Assembly: GCA_001910725.1 (NCBI GenBank)
Contig: MJGA01000008.1
Span: 806,001-870,000 of the forward strand
Length of the DNA stretch: 64,000 nt
Direction: 5' to 3'
From: Phanerodontia chrysosporium
Taxonomy: Eukaryota > Basidiomycota > Agaricomycetes > Polyporales > Phanerochaetaceae
Made by a program: the position numbers and the translations under genes. The notes beneath the pieces were generated by a model. That model searched no databases. It was not told the DNA's origin and worked only from the letters and a program-made list of their open reading frames with translations. Each line of letters begins with the position of its first letter. Positions within the stretch are counted from its first letter, which is position 1. Positions 13,276-26,261 of this stretch are shown one piece after another.

Positions 13276-13726
13276 TACCCCCAGTTCCGCGTCGTAGGCT
13301 GCGCTGTAATGGCTCGGCCTCCAATACCCTGTGCAAAATCGCAATCTGGCTTCTTTCATGTCACTCTTCCGTACGCAAGAGGTCTCATTTAGAGGTCTCA
13401 GCGTATAGGAAAGCTTCTTCACGACACCTGGACATTCTTCCAACCCCCGCTCCTACTATCCTTCTTCTCCTATTGCCCCAAAATCTTTTCATCAATCCGC
13501 TCGCTCACCATCCATGATCCCATTCTGCTGTTGCAGCAACAACAATTGTCTCATCGATCATTCATCCATGCATTTGCTCTTCATCACGCTAGCTCTGCAT
13601 TCAACCTGCACGAGTTTGGATTACCTCTGGACCCTCTAGGGCATATCCTACTTCATGTGCCATAGTTCATACCCTCACAGCCTTCTAATCTTAGCTCCGA
13701 AGATTTGGCTTGTCTTTACACACAAT
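13276..13726. other. 3'-to-3' intergenic gap
   Basis: Convergent genes end on both sides. The sequence is pyrimidine-rich on the plus strand, with no ORF or repeat that I can support. Confidence 0.35.
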
Positions 13727-15009
13727 TCATTGCTTCATTGCACTACTAACACACGTCCTTGGTCTCCGCCAACTGCGTGAGCCCAATCGCATAGGCAGGC
13801 TCCTCGACATTCCGACGTCGCTGTCACCGAACGAGTTCTGGAAGACGACGCGAGAGGGCTCCGAACCGTTGAGCGCGGTACGGCTCTGGTCGCTGGCCCA
13901 ATGCGCGCTGCCGGCCCAGACGGTCGCGAAGACAACGCCGATGACGGCAACGGAGGTGTTCACGAGTACGAGGTCGTTCACGACGAGCACGTCGACGCCG
14001 CGGTACACGACGATGATCTGCGCCAGCGAGAAGAGCACCGGCACGACGAAGTTCGTCGCCGCGACCCAGAGCAGCGTGCGCACCGTATCGGCGAACGAAG
14101 CTAGGTGCGCCATCATCAGACCATGTGCTTGCGCAGGAAGCGATTGGGCCACTCACATTCCGATGTCTTGCGCGACATGACGCGACCTACCTCGCTGTTG
14201 TGCAGCATGAGGCGGTAGAGGAAGAACCCAGATGCGTAACTGTGCGGCACATGAGCACCTCGCAGGCGGTAGAGCCGAGCGGCGCAACTCACGAGTTGTC
14301 GAACAGCTGCGCGAACCACTCGATCTTGAGGTAGGGCGCGTCTTCCCATATGCGCGCGATCAGCATGTTCGCGATGGCGGGGTCCCTTGTGGCGTCGGCG
14401 AGGGCCTTGATGAACAGCCCGAGGTTCGTGATCCGCGCGGCCTTGAGCAGCAGCGGCACCGCGAGGAGCGCTGCGAACGCGCGCCGCCCGATGTACGACG
14501 GCGGGTACACCGACACGAGCCGCACGAGCAGAATCGTGTCGATGATGATCGACTGCACGGCGCCCAGCACGCCGATGGCGATGTTGAACGAGAGCGGCGT
14601 CGGCGAGAGCGGCGCGATCATCGTCTGGATCTGGTATTTGCCCGTTATGCATAAGGCCCGACTCCAGACGTCATAGAGCGTCTGCGCAACTCACCGTCTG
14701 GTAGTCGATCAGCCCGCCCACGGCCAGCGCGAGCAGGATGGTGAACACATTGAGGAGAAAGATGGGCTGGCGCCGAGAGTGCCGTGTCGAAAAGTAGAGC
14801 AGCGCGATGAGGAGCGAGAGGAGGAGGATACTAAACGAGTGTGCGATGAGCAGGTCGCGCACGGCGATCCGTATAGGCGCGATGTAGTTGAGCCCGACGG
14901 CGGGGGTGGGGCATGGCAGGGACTGCCTGCGCATCGCGCACGGCGAATGCGTTTGGCGCCATGGGTGACCACGCGGAGGCAGGTCGAGCAATGCCTCGCC
15001 GCGGTTCAT
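13727..15009 (-). CDS. Seven-helix integral membrane protein (GPCR-like topology)
   Basis: The first ATG giving a sensible start is 15009 (MNRGEALLDL); the longer ORF upstream begins only with TTG. Seven hydrophobic segments are readable across exons: LLIAHSFSILLLSLLIALLY, IFLLNVFTILLALAVGG, IAIGVLGAVQSIIIDTILLV, FAALLAVPLLLKAARITNLG, a WFAQLF...GFFLYRL segment, ATNFVVPVLFSLAQIIVVY and LVNTSVAVIGVVFATVWAG. Introns lie near 14650-14696 and 14240-14288, with another near 14150-14170. The C-terminal tail is hydrophilic and basic. The helix count and short loops resemble orphan fungal seven-helix receptors, but I see no Ste2/Ste3 signature, so function is open. Confidence 0.6.
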
Positions 15010-15736
15010 GCGGGCACTGGTAATTATAGGGCCCTCCAAGCGTGAGCGCTGTCCATAGCCTGTCGTGATGCTGCGAGCAAACCTTGCGCGGAGAACCAGC
15101 CAATCGCGGCGCTGGCAGCATATCGGAGTAAGTCACAGTCTGATAGCAACGGGAGAAATAACATTCAGACTCACGGGCTCGGAGGTTGGATGTGTTCACT
15201 CCAGCATGGAATCAGTGCGCCATGTCGCAAACATAGGCTATCAGGGGTGCTGCGTTTGTTTGAAAATGGCTGGCGTTTCTCAGGCATCAGCTCTAGGGAG
15301 ATATGAGCTCGACTTTCGGACGTAAGTCAAAGGGTCGTTTTGCCCGCTGGTGCACACGACGTTGCGCTGCCCGGGAGGGGCGCTCTATATGGAGGAACCG
15401 TGGCTTGCCCCTTCCGCAATTTACGAGGTTGGTTCACGAGCCTGGAGGGACGCACGCTTGGCCACTGAGGAGAGCCCATGGCGGTTGCTGACATGGCCGT
15501 TGTGGCGCTCAAAGTCTGTATCTGATTGTGATGAAACAGCAGAGGGAGTTCGACTCCACATGGATCTCTGACCGCGGTCGGAACCTTGGCTTCTACATCT
15601 TCTGATTCAGCAAACGCTTATGCGTCCGTCTCGGCGACTATATAGCGCCTTGCACTGCTTTCCTTTTAACCACCAGGCGAGTTTCTTGCTCCTGAAGGCC
15701 GCCGGTCTGACACTCATCCAGCACGCTCAAGCAGAG
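15010..15736. other. Divergent intergenic region upstream of HEM13
   Basis: No supported gene. It probably contains the promoters of the seven-helix gene and HEM13. An in-frame upstream ATG (15620) would add a hydrophobic N-terminal stretch to HEM13; I treat that part as 5' UTR. Confidence 0.35.
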
Positions 15737-16758
15737 ATGGCCACAATGCGCGAGCGTATGACCGCCTACATCGAGGGCATGCAGCGCGACATCGTCGCTG
15801 CGTTCGAGGCCGCCGACCCCAGCGCGCCCGCCTTCACGCGGCGTCCGTGGGACCGTGCGCAGGGCGGGCGCGGCGTGGCGTGTACGTTCACCGCGCCCGA
15901 CCATCCGCGAGCGTGCTCGAGAAGGCTGGCGTCAACATCTCGATGATCCACGGGATGCTCCCGCCCGCCGCGATCAAGCAGATGGCGACGGAGCACGCGT
16001 CGCTCGGCGCGCGCGCGGACAGCACGGGCAGCCTCCCGTTCTTCGCCGCGGGCCTCAGCATCGTCGTGCACCCGCGCAACCCGAGCGTGCCCACCGTGCA
16101 CGCGAACTACCGCTACTTCGAGATCACCGAGGCCGCGGAGGGCGCGCGCGCGCAGGATATCGTCGCGTGGTGGTTCGGCGGGATCACGGACCTCACGCCG
16201 AACTACCTCTTCGCGGAGGACGTCGCGCACTTCCACGGGACGCTCAAGGCCGCATGCGACGCGCACGGCCCGCAGCTGTACCCCGCCTTCAAGGCGTGCT
16301 GCGACGGCAACTTCTTCATCGCGCACCGCGGCGAGCACCGCGGCGTCGGCGGCATCCGCTTCGATGACCTCTGCGACGAGCCGCACACGCTCCTCACGGA
16401 CCCCAACGCGCGCCGCCCGCGCACGCCCGACGAGATCTTCGCGTTCGTGCAGGCCTGCGCAGGCGCGTTCCTCCCGTCGTACCTCCCGATCCTCGAGCGC
16501 CGCCGCGACACCCCCACCGACGAGCGCAAGCGCCGCTGGCAGCTCCTCCGCCGCGGCAGATACATCGAGTTCAATCTCGTGTACGAGCGTGGAACCAAGT
16601 TCGGACTCGCGACGCCTGGCGTGCAGGCCGAGAACGTGCTCATGAGCCTCCCCGAGACTGCACGGTGGGAATACATGTCGGAACTGGGGACCGAGGAGGG
16701 CAGCGAGGAGAGCAAGATGCTGGAGGTGCTCAAAAATCCGCCGAGGGAATGGGTATGA
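15737..16758 (+). CDS. HEM13: Coproporphyrinogen III oxidase (aerobic), with an apparent 1-nt frameshift
   Basis: This enzyme oxidatively decarboxylates coproporphyrinogen III to protoporphyrinogen IX in heme synthesis, using O2. Diagnostic segments are present: VLEKAGVNISMIHGMLPP, SLPFFAAGLSIVVHPRNP, HANYRYFEI, WWFGGITDLTPNYLF, DGNFFIAHRGEHRGVGGIRF, RGRYIEFNLVYERGTKFGL and a C-terminal NPPREWV. The start at 15737 (MATMRERMTAYIEGMQ) fits fungal homologues and would make it cytosolic. Around 15900-15910 the frame shifts from ...GVACTFTAPDHP to ASVLEKAG with nothing missing at protein level. One absent C in the CC at 15905-15906 repairs it; no acceptable intron does. Since the gene is essential for aerobic growth, I think the break is a consensus error. 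Confidence 0.92.
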
Positions 16759-16984
16759 TCATCACGGATAGAACGCGAAATTATTGTATTTGTGCAATGG
16801 AAGTGCAACACAGAGAACATACTTGTCCATTATTTAGCGCAGGGTGATCGTTGGACCTGTATTCTGTGCAGCCGCGTGGTGAACGTCCGCTGTAATCTTT
16901 ACTTCGCATGAAGAGGGTTGGTTTAGATCTGGCGCTTTACAGTTACCTGGTATCTACATCTCCAATACACTCTACACGAAAGCA

Positions 16985-18682
16985 TCATATTGACCCTAGT
17001 GGTGCGCCCGGGTTCTCCACCACACTCCGCAGGCTAGGCAGTCGTCAGCGTCGTCGAACATTCCCGCAAGACCAAACAACACTCACGTATAGTCGTCGCC
17101 GTTTTGCGTAATATAGCGCACCCAGGGCAGGGACTGGTACCCACTTTTCTCCATCACCTTCAGGTAGCGCACCTGCATGCCCGAGATCGTAAAGTATGGT
17201 ATCTCGAACCGGCAAGAGATCGGCGCGCGCTTGTTCGCAGCGTCGTCGGCTGCACACAGAATAAACGGGACGGTTGAGCAACTGTGAGGCTCGTGGATGG
17301 AAGTATGACTACGCACCAGTGCGTACGCTCGGGAGCCCAAAGTGGGCGCGCATCATGTAATCGCTCCCGCCCGCGAGCTGCTTGATCCTCCATACGAAGG
17401 CCGACTTTGCGGGCACGTACTGCACCTTCCCCGTACCCGCCTGCACGGCATACGTCAGTTCACGCAGCAAGGAAGAACACCGTCGGAGCAGGCGGCGCAC
17501 CCTGAACTTCGGGCTGTCCGCGTCGTCGGGGACAGGCACCTCGATCTCGACGTTGTTCGCGGTGCTGCGGCGCTTGAACTGCGCCTTGACCTTGACGAGG
17601 AACTCGATGCGGCCGCTGCGCGTCTCGACGGCGGCCTCGGCCCACACGAGCGGGTGCACCGGCGTCGAGATGCGGTACGAGAGCAGCTCAAAGTCGCCGT
17701 CGGGCGGGATGAACGAGATTGTGCGCTCGCTCTCGAACTTGGAGAGCCGCACGCACTGGTGGAACTTGACGTCCTCCATCTCGATCGCCTTTCCCCGCGC
17801 GGCTGCAGTGGTTGTTGTGAGATGGGCAAGGGTTTCGGGCGGGGTGTGGGCTTACTCTGGCCGCTGGTGTCGAACATGATCTTGTCGTTCAGCCCCAGCC
17901 GGAGTTCGGGCATGCCGGAGAGATAACATTTTACTTTGACCGCCCCGAGCACTTCTGAGCGGACGATGGTGCCATCGGCATTGGCCTGTGCGAAGACTTA
18001 GTCGATGAGATCCGGTGCAGGGGTATGCCACTCTTACAAGAAGGTTCACGCTTTCTATGACGTCCAGGAACACTTCGTTCTTGCGATACTTGATGCCCTG
18101 GGATCTCCAGGACACCGCGTTCGTGACGTCTGTGACAGGTCGGGCTAGCTGCATGTCTAGCTTGTATGACTCCTGCGTGATGTATCTGCAGCTCCCTTGA
18201 GCAGCTAGATGTAGAAGGCGTAGACTGAACGCACCCTTGGAGCATCTTGGTCTCTGTGACTTGTGGTAGACCAAAGTCCATCATCTCATCGAGCAGCTCG
18301 TAGATGATGACAAAGTTGTCCCGGATAGCTTCCTCTTCCAGGCGACCAAAGTAGTCTATGAAGACTTGCACGAGTCGATGCAGGTATAGTATGACTTCTG
18401 CACAATTGACATTCTTTGAGGAGAGAGCCACCACTGCGGAACATTGAATATTGCGCACATAGACACGAGAAATGGCCACGCACGGTACAGATTCGAGTGC
18501 TTGATGAACATGAAGCTTATCCCGTCCTTTGTAAAGCACGGTGTCTCCATCTTTCCCTCGTCCTCGAGCTCGAGGAGGAGCGGCACGAAGCGCCACACCG
18601 CGCTGTCGGGCACATCGTCGCGGTAGCGGCGCTGGATGAGGATCTTGCCCTTGAGGTCGAGGATCGCGACGGCACTCGCCAT
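16985..18682 (-). CDS. AP-1 clathrin adaptor mu subunit, diverged paralogue
   Basis: ATG at 18682 ([20 protein letters not shown]). The order is an N-terminal longin domain with YRDDVP, then [32 protein letters not shown], and the linker [10 protein letters not shown]. The mu-homology domain follows ([84 protein letters not shown]), ending with [16 protein letters not shown] and a short tail to a TGA at 16985-16987. The last intron splits the codon after the DDY. AP-1 mu binds YxxPhi sorting signals on trans-Golgi/endosome vesicles. It differs from the canonical copy at 45621-47387 mostly in the longin domain, so the two may have divided partners or expression. Confidence 0.88.
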
Positions 18683-19146
18683 GGTTCACGGTGGGGGGCT
18701 CGGAGGGGCGCGCCGGCCAGGGACATGGAGCGGCCCAGCACTCAGGGGGCCGTTGCTGGGGCGAAAGGGACGCGCGCGTCCCGTTTCAGGTGCATGGCTC
18801 GACAGCAGGAGATGGCCGCTCGCGGTGCATCAGCGACCGTGGCTGGCTCGAGCCCGTGCGGTGTTCCTGGACCGTTGGCGCAGGTGGATGCGAGATGGGC
18901 AGCAGCATGCGGTGCGAGAGCTGGAATGAGAGAGCTGCAGGATGTCGAGGGGCCGTACAGGGTCGATGAACAGCCCCTCGTCGAGGACGCTTGCGCACAT
19001 GCTGAGGTCGACGTGGTTGCCAAATTGGTGAGGCGGTGGATGTCGCTGTCGTGGCTCTGATGCGCCATCATTGTGATGCGCCTGATCGCCCCGCCGATTG
19101 GGACCTGGGTAAGCATGGCCGAGCCCTTTTGACTCCTGCCACTGAC
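18683..19146. promoter_or_regulatory. Shared upstream region of AP-1 mu paralogue and HIS2
   Basis: 464 bp between divergent starts (18682 minus, 19147 plus). No gene; probably a bidirectional promoter. Confidence 0.4.
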
Positions 19147-20196
19147 ATGCCCCACAGTCACCACTCGCACTCGGGCCAGTTCTGCAAGCACGCTGCAGGG
19201 ACTCTCGAGGACGTCGTGCGCGAGGCGATACGGCAGGGCTTTGAGGTGTATGGCCTCACCGAGCACGTCCCTCGCTATCGCTCTGCCGACTTGTATCCCG
19301 AAGAGGTGCGTCTCGTCCCTCGCAAAGCACCGTACGACAACGCTTATCGTGCTCAAGGAAGGTCTCACACCAGAGCAGCTGCTGGGCCTCTTCGACGACT
19401 TTGTTGCCGAAGCCCATCGTTTGAAGAAAAAGTATGCCGACCAGATCCTGCTTCTAGTGGGTCTGGAGACCGAGCACATCACGTCCGGTGACCTCGACCA
19501 CCTGGACGCATTGTTGAGTCGTTACCGCGGGAAGATACAGTATCTGGTGGCAGCGTGCACCATGTGAACGAGCTCCCCATCGACTTTGACCGCGCGACCT
19601 TCGAGAAGGCGGTCGCGAGCGCGGGGCCGGGCGACGACCGGGCGCGCACCGAGGCCTTTCTCTGCGCATACTTTGACCTGCAGTACGCCGTCCTCACGCG
19701 TTTCCAGCCCGAGATTGTGGGGCACGTCGACCTGTGCCGGCTGTACACCCCGGAGCTGCGCTTCGCAGACTACCCGCAGGCCCGCGCGCGGCTCGAGCGG
19801 AACATCGCGTTTGCGGTCGGCTACGGCGCGCTCTTCGAGCTGAACGCGGCCGCCCTGCGCAAGGGCTGGCCCGGAGCGTATCCGGGCGCGGACGTCGTCG
19901 AGGTGCGTTACTTGCTGCCCCTCCCCTCATGCGTGGCTGACGCGCCGCCAGCTCGTGCAGGCCGCGGGCGGCCGCTTCGCGCTCTCGGACGACAGCCACG
20001 GGCCGCACGCGGTGGGCCTGAATTACGCGCGGCTGCGCGAGTACGGCAGCGGGTGCAGGTCCGCGCGCTCGCGGTGCTCGCCGAGTCCGAAATGCCGAAC
20101 GCGGCCGGTCGCTATGTGCGCGCGCGCGACGTCCCGGGGCGGTGGTGGGAACATCCGTTCTGGAGCAACTGTGCGCAGCACCAGAAGCACGCGTGA
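19147..20196 (+). CDS. HIS2: Histidinol-phosphatase, PHP family, with two apparent 1-nt frameshifts
   Basis: This enzyme removes phosphate from L-histidinol phosphate, the penultimate step of histidine synthesis. The start MPHSHHSHSGQFC carries the metal-binding HxH of PHP enzymes; YGLTEHVPR, LVGLETEHI, GSVHHVNELPIDFD, VGHVDLCR and ALSDDSHGPHAVG supply the other metal ligands. Exon 1 is 19147-19305, then introns 19306-19357 and 19903-19951 (both GT-AG). Within the coding part the frame is lost twice. At 19549-19550 GTGG should be GTGGG (YLV-GSVHH). At 20051-20053 GGG should be GGGG (REYGSG-VQVRALAVLAE). Both repairs restore the family reading exactly, so I consider the gene functional and the consensus short by two G. 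It ends with TGA at 20194-20196. Confidence 0.88.
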
Positions 20197-22220
20197 CCCG
20201 CGCCCGCCCGCCGCCATCGGTAGAGACGCGCGCGCGCGCAACCCTCGATGTCGAGGAGAAGCCGCATCTCCGTCGGCCCCATCGCGTGCTTCTCGCTCCC
20301 GCAAAAAACGTCGCGCGATCAGCGCCACCGCCACGCCCGTTGGGCATCTCGCAGCGAGAGCCGTCATGGACGGAAGATTACATGTACAGTGGCAATTAAC
20401 GCATACGTAACGAAACTCCGTGCAATATTGAGGGGCTCTGATAGACGTCGTGGCGTGATTGCAATGGACGGCCTGTCGCTGTGCTGATCTCAGTTACTCG
20501 CCTCGAGCGGTGGCAACGTGCGCAATTTGTGACTTTCCGTATGTTGTCCGCTGTTGTCCGCGGCTTCGAGCGAGGGCTGCAGATCGCCTGGGCACAGTCT
20601 TGTAAGCTCATCCTTCTGGGTCTAAAAGTCCTTCTCACTATTCAGAGGCTGTCGCACGGACGTCCGGGTACATCACGGCTCTGCCTCGCGTACGAAGTGA
20701 GGTCACCCACCACTTGCTGCAATCAGATGGTCTAATTCAGTCGCAGCACTTCTGCGATTTTATTTCCGCAGGCCACATGAGAATTACCGCCTCTCTTCTC
20801 TGCTGATGCTCAGCGTTTGCATGGCAACTCGTGGATTTATGACTCGAGGATCAAGCACGACGGTGAGCACTTCTTTCGTGTTTCGCGCAAGATCCTCGCC
20901 AGCTGAGCTGTGCTCCCAGCTGCGGCCGTTGAGAGGAGGATCCGATGATACCACTGGGTACGGAGCCGACGAGCCATGACAGCTTCTGGGTAATCCTGAG
21001 GCTCCTTCGGTTGCACTGTGCGCGGTTTCTGCGCTGAAAAAAAAAAAAAAGAAAAAAAAGTCTTGACCCGTGGGTGGTCGGAATGCCAGATGCTGTGTGC
21101 GGCCACAGTCGATGGCGTGCGACGGCACGACAAATGCGGCAGTGTATACCGAGGGCGCAAGGGGGCTGGTTCGTGATGTCGAGCTGGCCAGGTTCCCGCG
21201 GCGGCAGGCACGGCCGCCCGGCGGGTTGCCAGCGCTGGACAGGCACGTCGTGCTGTCTCATGTCTTGGCTACGCGGACGTAAGAGCGAAAAACGAGGGGT
21301 AAATGCTTGGAAATTACCCCGGATAATCGAGGGCGGGATCTGTGGGATCACCGGAAACATTCGCTGGATAGAGTAGCACGGATCAGGCCGAGGTGATGGG
21401 CCAATGGGCGCGTGGGAGAGGTTGCCAGCACATGGCGCGGCTGCCTTTTATGGGCACGGCGAAGATCAGGCATGCCCCGATTTGGGCTAGCGGCGTCGGA
21501 GCCAGACGCGGATGCGCATTCTCGACGAAATCTCATCGTAGTCTTGGCGCCCGTGAGTTGGGAGAAAGCCCAAGGCTGGTCCACACCGCTCTCACCACCT
21601 CCTTCACTACCGTCCGCGACGGCCACGACCCCGCTATCGCCGTGTTCGACGCCCTCCTCGTCGTCCACCACCCCGCTGCGGACCCTACTGGTCGGAGTCT
21701 CGCCTCAGCGGAGTGCGTCTGCGTTCTCGTGGCATCCGGGGCGCTGGCCAAAGACAATTGACTGACCGTACCCGGCCAGGCTCTCTTCCATAGACTATAC
21801 CCATCTTACAGCCTTCTATTCGCGGTCGCTCTTATAATCGCATACCCTTCGGACGACTCGTCTTCCCTGGTTCCGCCCGCCATCTCTCTGTCTCCGTTTT
21901 TCGTGTCGACGCGTGCTCTCTCTCCGGCAGTCCTGGGTGCAAACCAAGTCTACACGTTTTCAGAAGCAGGTTCCACGTTTCTGGACCCTCTGGCTTTGCC
22001 CGCGGAGCAGGCGCGGTTGGCTCAGGTATGTACTCACCTTCTCCATCTAGGGTCACCTGCTAACAGCGCCTGTCACCGTCCAGCGACGCGCTGAGACTTG
22101 GTGAACATTGGTATCACATCGGGTGCGTGATTCTGATTCTTCATAATAATGTCAATCCTCCTCAAATGATTTCAAGGCTTTCATCTCGCCCAAACACACA
22201 TTGCCCTAGACTCCGCCGCC
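20197..22220. other. 2-kb gap without a supported gene
   Basis: Only short, compositionally biased ORFs. It contains an A-rich run (A14-G-A8 at 21037-21059) and, towards 22.2 kb, pyrimidine-rich sequence likely to be the promoter and 5' UTR of the next gene. An ORF at about 21400-21765 is Ser/Thr-rich in one frame but has no domain. Confidence 0.35.
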
Positions 22221-25200
22221 ATGTCGACGACGATGGTGACCGAGTCGCGTCTCGCTGAGCGCCGTACGCAAAGACCTCTGCTTCTTGATGACTTTCCTAT
22301 TCCTCCGTCTCACATCCCTACCACTCCGCTCGCTACACCTCTCTCCCTGGTTCTTCCCAGCCCCGGCCCAGCCCCCAACCCCCCACTGTCACTGCCGCCG
22401 ACCAGCCCTTTGCCGCCGGTACCCGGACCTTCGCCCATAACTCAACATGAGACCTTGATGTTCATCTCTGCAGAGCGGTCACGCAGACTCTCAAAGATAT
22501 CGATGGCGTCCACGGCATCCCGCTACTCAAAGCGCGACTCGACAGCAACCATATCGAGCTTGGCGAGCAGTAGCGCGCACCTCAGTATTGCGCATCAGCC
22601 GTCGTCGCCGACTTCTTCCCGACTCGGCTCGTCCGCATCTATCCGGTCCTTTCGCTCTGCGAGTTCCCATGCGTCGTCATCGCACTCACACGGCCGTCCC
22701 ATGTTTGAGAAGTCACCCATGCCCGAGCCTCAGATTTTTGAGGAAGATCCGGCAGATATCTCGCAGATTTCACTCTCGGATCTTCCACCGCTCTCCTCCA
22801 GCGCGTCCACGCCGCCACGGAGCCACCACGGCCTCAGCGACACCGAAGATGAGCTGCGAGCGGAGTCGTCGACGCTCGCGCGGAAACGCGACAGTCGTGG
22901 CCACAGAATGGGCCCTGGCATGAACGACTCAATATCGTCCATTGACATGCGCGACTTGCCCGCGCTACAGGAGGATGACGCTGAGTCGCTTGCCGTTCCG
23001 CCTATGGCGACCCTTGTCTCCAAAGCGCCCCACCTTCGACCAGGCTTTTCAGCAAGCAAACCGCCACGTCCACCAACCGCCGTCATGAACAAGGACCTCC
23101 CCCCACTGCCCCTCAACATTACCCCACTGGCCTCTGGTCGAATGCGTTCAGACACTGCGTCAACAGCTACAACGACGTCTCACGCGCATACAAGCTCTTC
23201 GCACGCGCCTTCGGCTGCCTCTCGCGCCTGCGAGAGCAGTACGCGAGAAGGTGCAGAAAGCCCAGACATCGTCCAGATCATGTCGCGAACACCACGACCA
23301 CGGCGCAAATCCTCGTCGCACTTCTCGAGTCGGTCCAAGTCACGAACGAACTCGACGCGCCTCTCGCGCGGGAGCTCGCTCGGCTCGCGCAGGAGCAACC
23401 GCTTCGACGATGCCCCCGTGCCAGTGCCCGCCGTCCGGCGCATCGACACCGAGCTCGCGTACGCACGTCGCGCGCGCGACGACGACGAGGACTCGGACTA
23501 TGGCGAGGTGTTGGACGGGACGGGCACCGCGATGGACGTGCGCATGCTCGACCGTGAGACGGAGGCGCGCCTCGAGCGCGAGCTGGACGGGTTCGGAAGT
23601 GAGGGGGAGCACGGGCATCACAGTGACGGCGAGGCGAGCGATTCGAGTATCGATGTGCAGACACCGCTTCCGTGAGTGCCTCTTACCTTTTCGCATTTGC
23701 AAATTTCGGGCTTTGGTGGATTATCACCGTCTGTTAGACGTCTTGCGGTGACAGGTTCTGTCGATGGTGAATAGACGGCTGCTTCGTGCTCCGTGCTGTC
23801 CCATTGAGACATGTCATTCTCACTCACCCATGTGCACCGTGCTGATTGACGTCGTCTTCCACTCAGGCACCTCATGCTTCGTGAAGGCATGCTGTCACCG
23901 CATTCAAAGCTGCTTGGGAAGTCTCTCAGGGCGCCAACTCCCCATGATCGGCATATGAGCATAGGTTCTACAAGTGAGTGTGATCATTCATCACAGCATA
24001 TCACTCGTACCTAATGAATCGACCCGCAGCTGGCTCTATCATGACGAAATCCGGGATCATTAAAGATGATCGGGACACTGTAAAGAGGCGAGTAAGGCAT
24101 AGAGACGGACGCCTGCTACGGGAAGGTCTCGGCCTCACGACTGGTCTTGGCTGGAGTGACAGCGAAGACGAGGATGCCCCTTCACCGCTCACTCGCCGTG
24201 TATCCTCTTTGGTCCTGTCGAGACGGACCTCCGCGAATTCGCTGCATTCGAACGCCGGTCAGTCGAGTCGGTCGCCGCATCCGCTGTCGCGGTCGGTCAG
24301 CGAGACACATGCGTCTGAGACGCTTGCACGACATCGAGCCGTTGTGCGGGCAAAGGAAGCGAAGCACTCGCAGCCTCCAACCGCATGGTCAAGTTCAAGA
24401 ACAAGCGGCATGTCCACTCTCAGCTCTGCGCCAAGCGTCCGCTCGCATACGTCCGACACCTCGTCCGCGCGCTCACTGTCGAGTTATGGCGGACGGACAT
24501 CTGACTATCCGCCTTCGCTCGACCATATCAGGGAACACGACTTCGAATACACCAGGGACGATGCGGGTATGGCTACTCCTTCGAGTGTCTCTGGCTCGAG
24601 CGTAGCAATGCCCCTAACCCCGGTTGGTGATGATGACGTAGGATCGTGGTCGTACAGCACCGGCCCCACGCTCGCCGCGTCTCGCATGCCCTCGCGCTCC
24701 AACCTGAAAACACCGTCCGCGAAGATGGCCCCGCCCCCCGACTCGCTGCCCTTCCCGCGGGAACGTACGCAGTCGGCATCTTCATGTGGCTCAGCAGTAG
24801 CATCAGTGGGCCATATACCATCACTGTCGGCTCCCCGACAAGCCTCGATACCCCGGCCCCTGCGCCTCCCGCAAGCCACCGGCCTCCGACCAAAAGGCTC
24901 CCAGAGCAGTCTCCGCCAGCCGTCAGTGCGACCAGCAGCGGTTACGCCTGCTATCCCGATACCGCAGCCCGACAGGAGTCGGTCGCTATCTGCGAACGCG
25001 ACGAAGAGCACGGCGTCCTCATCGACAACCTCCGTCCCTGCGTCGCGGCTCGCGCGCTCGTCGGCGCTAAGCGACCCAGCTGCGCCGCCTGCTCCCATGC
25101 GGCCGATCACACCGGCAGCCGACCGCAAGCCCCGTATAGGTGCTGGCATGGTCTATCGCACAGGCTCTGGCTCGTCGCGCCCCAGTATGATGCGGGCGCC

Positions 25201-25240
25201 GACGTCGACGACGCTGCGGTCCGCAGCTGCGAAGGTCTAG
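22221..25240 (+). CDS. Long Ser/Pro-rich, largely disordered protein
   Basis: The ATG at 22221 opens a 484-codon exon rich in Ser, Pro and Arg (runs such as LPPTSPLPPVPGPSPI and SSHASSSHSHG), with an acidic end (RARDDDEDSDYGEVLDG). The donor at 23672 (GTGAGT) joins to 23867; the 195-nt gap may hide more than one intron. A short exon encodes HLMLREGMLSPHSK, then an intron ends at about 24031 and the last exon runs to TGA at 25238-25240. It begins with AGSIMTKSGIIKDDRDTVKR, the only part that looks ordered (GLTTGLGWSDSEDED). Such composition suggests a phosphorylated scaffold or cytoskeletal/nuclear regulator. I do not recognise a family. Confidence 0.65.
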
Positions 25241-26261
25241 GCGGCTGCTCCCTCTTGGTCCCTCTCCGAATTCAATCTCCTTTCCGACACCTCTTGGTTG
25301 TAACACTTCGTTCCTTAACATCTCCATGGTTTATCTCTTCGCATTCTCCCACCCCTCGCAGACACCGAAGCCTCGCGGAAGGAGCAGCACCCGGACGCCT
25401 ACGGATTTTCGGAGGCCGCCAATCGTACTCATAATTTTATTCTAGATTCGACCTGTCCCGTTGCACGTACATCTTCGCTATCGCCATCATTAGCCCCCTC
25501 ATTGTCACCACATTCGCACTTCGCCGCTTCGCGCTCCTCACACTCCACACACTCGTTCAGCCGTCGTTGTCCCATTCCGTCCTGCCGCCCCCCATCGAGA
25601 CACACACACTCACACACTAGGCATTTTCCGTCTCTTCACCCTCGACACTACCCGCTGTTATGATTACAACCCCGTATTACTAGGTTTATGCTCCTGCCCC
25701 TTTATAGGACACCTTGCACATATATGTGGCTGGGGACCCCGTGTACGCTCGTTGGTATAAGATTATCTTAAGGGGGGAAGTTATTAGTTGGATAGACTGT
25801 ACACTTGTTTCATACTATTTGTCGCCAAATGTACATGTGTTCGTCGTATGCTGTGGTCGTGGCTGGCTGGCTGCTCGCTCGGACTCGCTTGCGTAGACCG
25901 AAAGGTGAGGCGGCATCGGGTACCTCTCCAGACGTAAGTTTCACTCAAACTGCGATCTGTTCGCTACTGTGTAGTATTCATATGCGCAGTCGTCTCTCTG
26001 CTGCGGGGAGGCACCCGAGGGGTTCTAGCCCTGGACCAAGTGTCGCAATCAGGTCGGGAAGCGCACCTCGCGAGCACGATGCAAGCATGCTAGCTCCGCA
26101 GAAAGTTCGCAGCCTGTGATATCAATCTCGGTGTTCCGCATTTTCATCCGTACAGTATTGGACAACGAGCAGCAGCGTGCGCTCTGAATTGCTACGCAGA
26201 CTGCTACATCAAGGGAAGCTATGCGAGCACAGTTCGGACCGATTCCTGCCCCGCTTCCGTC
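25241..26261. other. Intergenic, convergent 3' regions
   Basis: CA- and CT-rich sequence (25450-25620) that is probably 3' UTR, then unremarkable DNA. No gene seen. Confidence 0.35.

Noticed and set aside
21037..21059. A-rich run as the tail of a retroposed gene or LINE
   Set aside because: No coding remnant upstream on either strand and no flanking duplication recognised.
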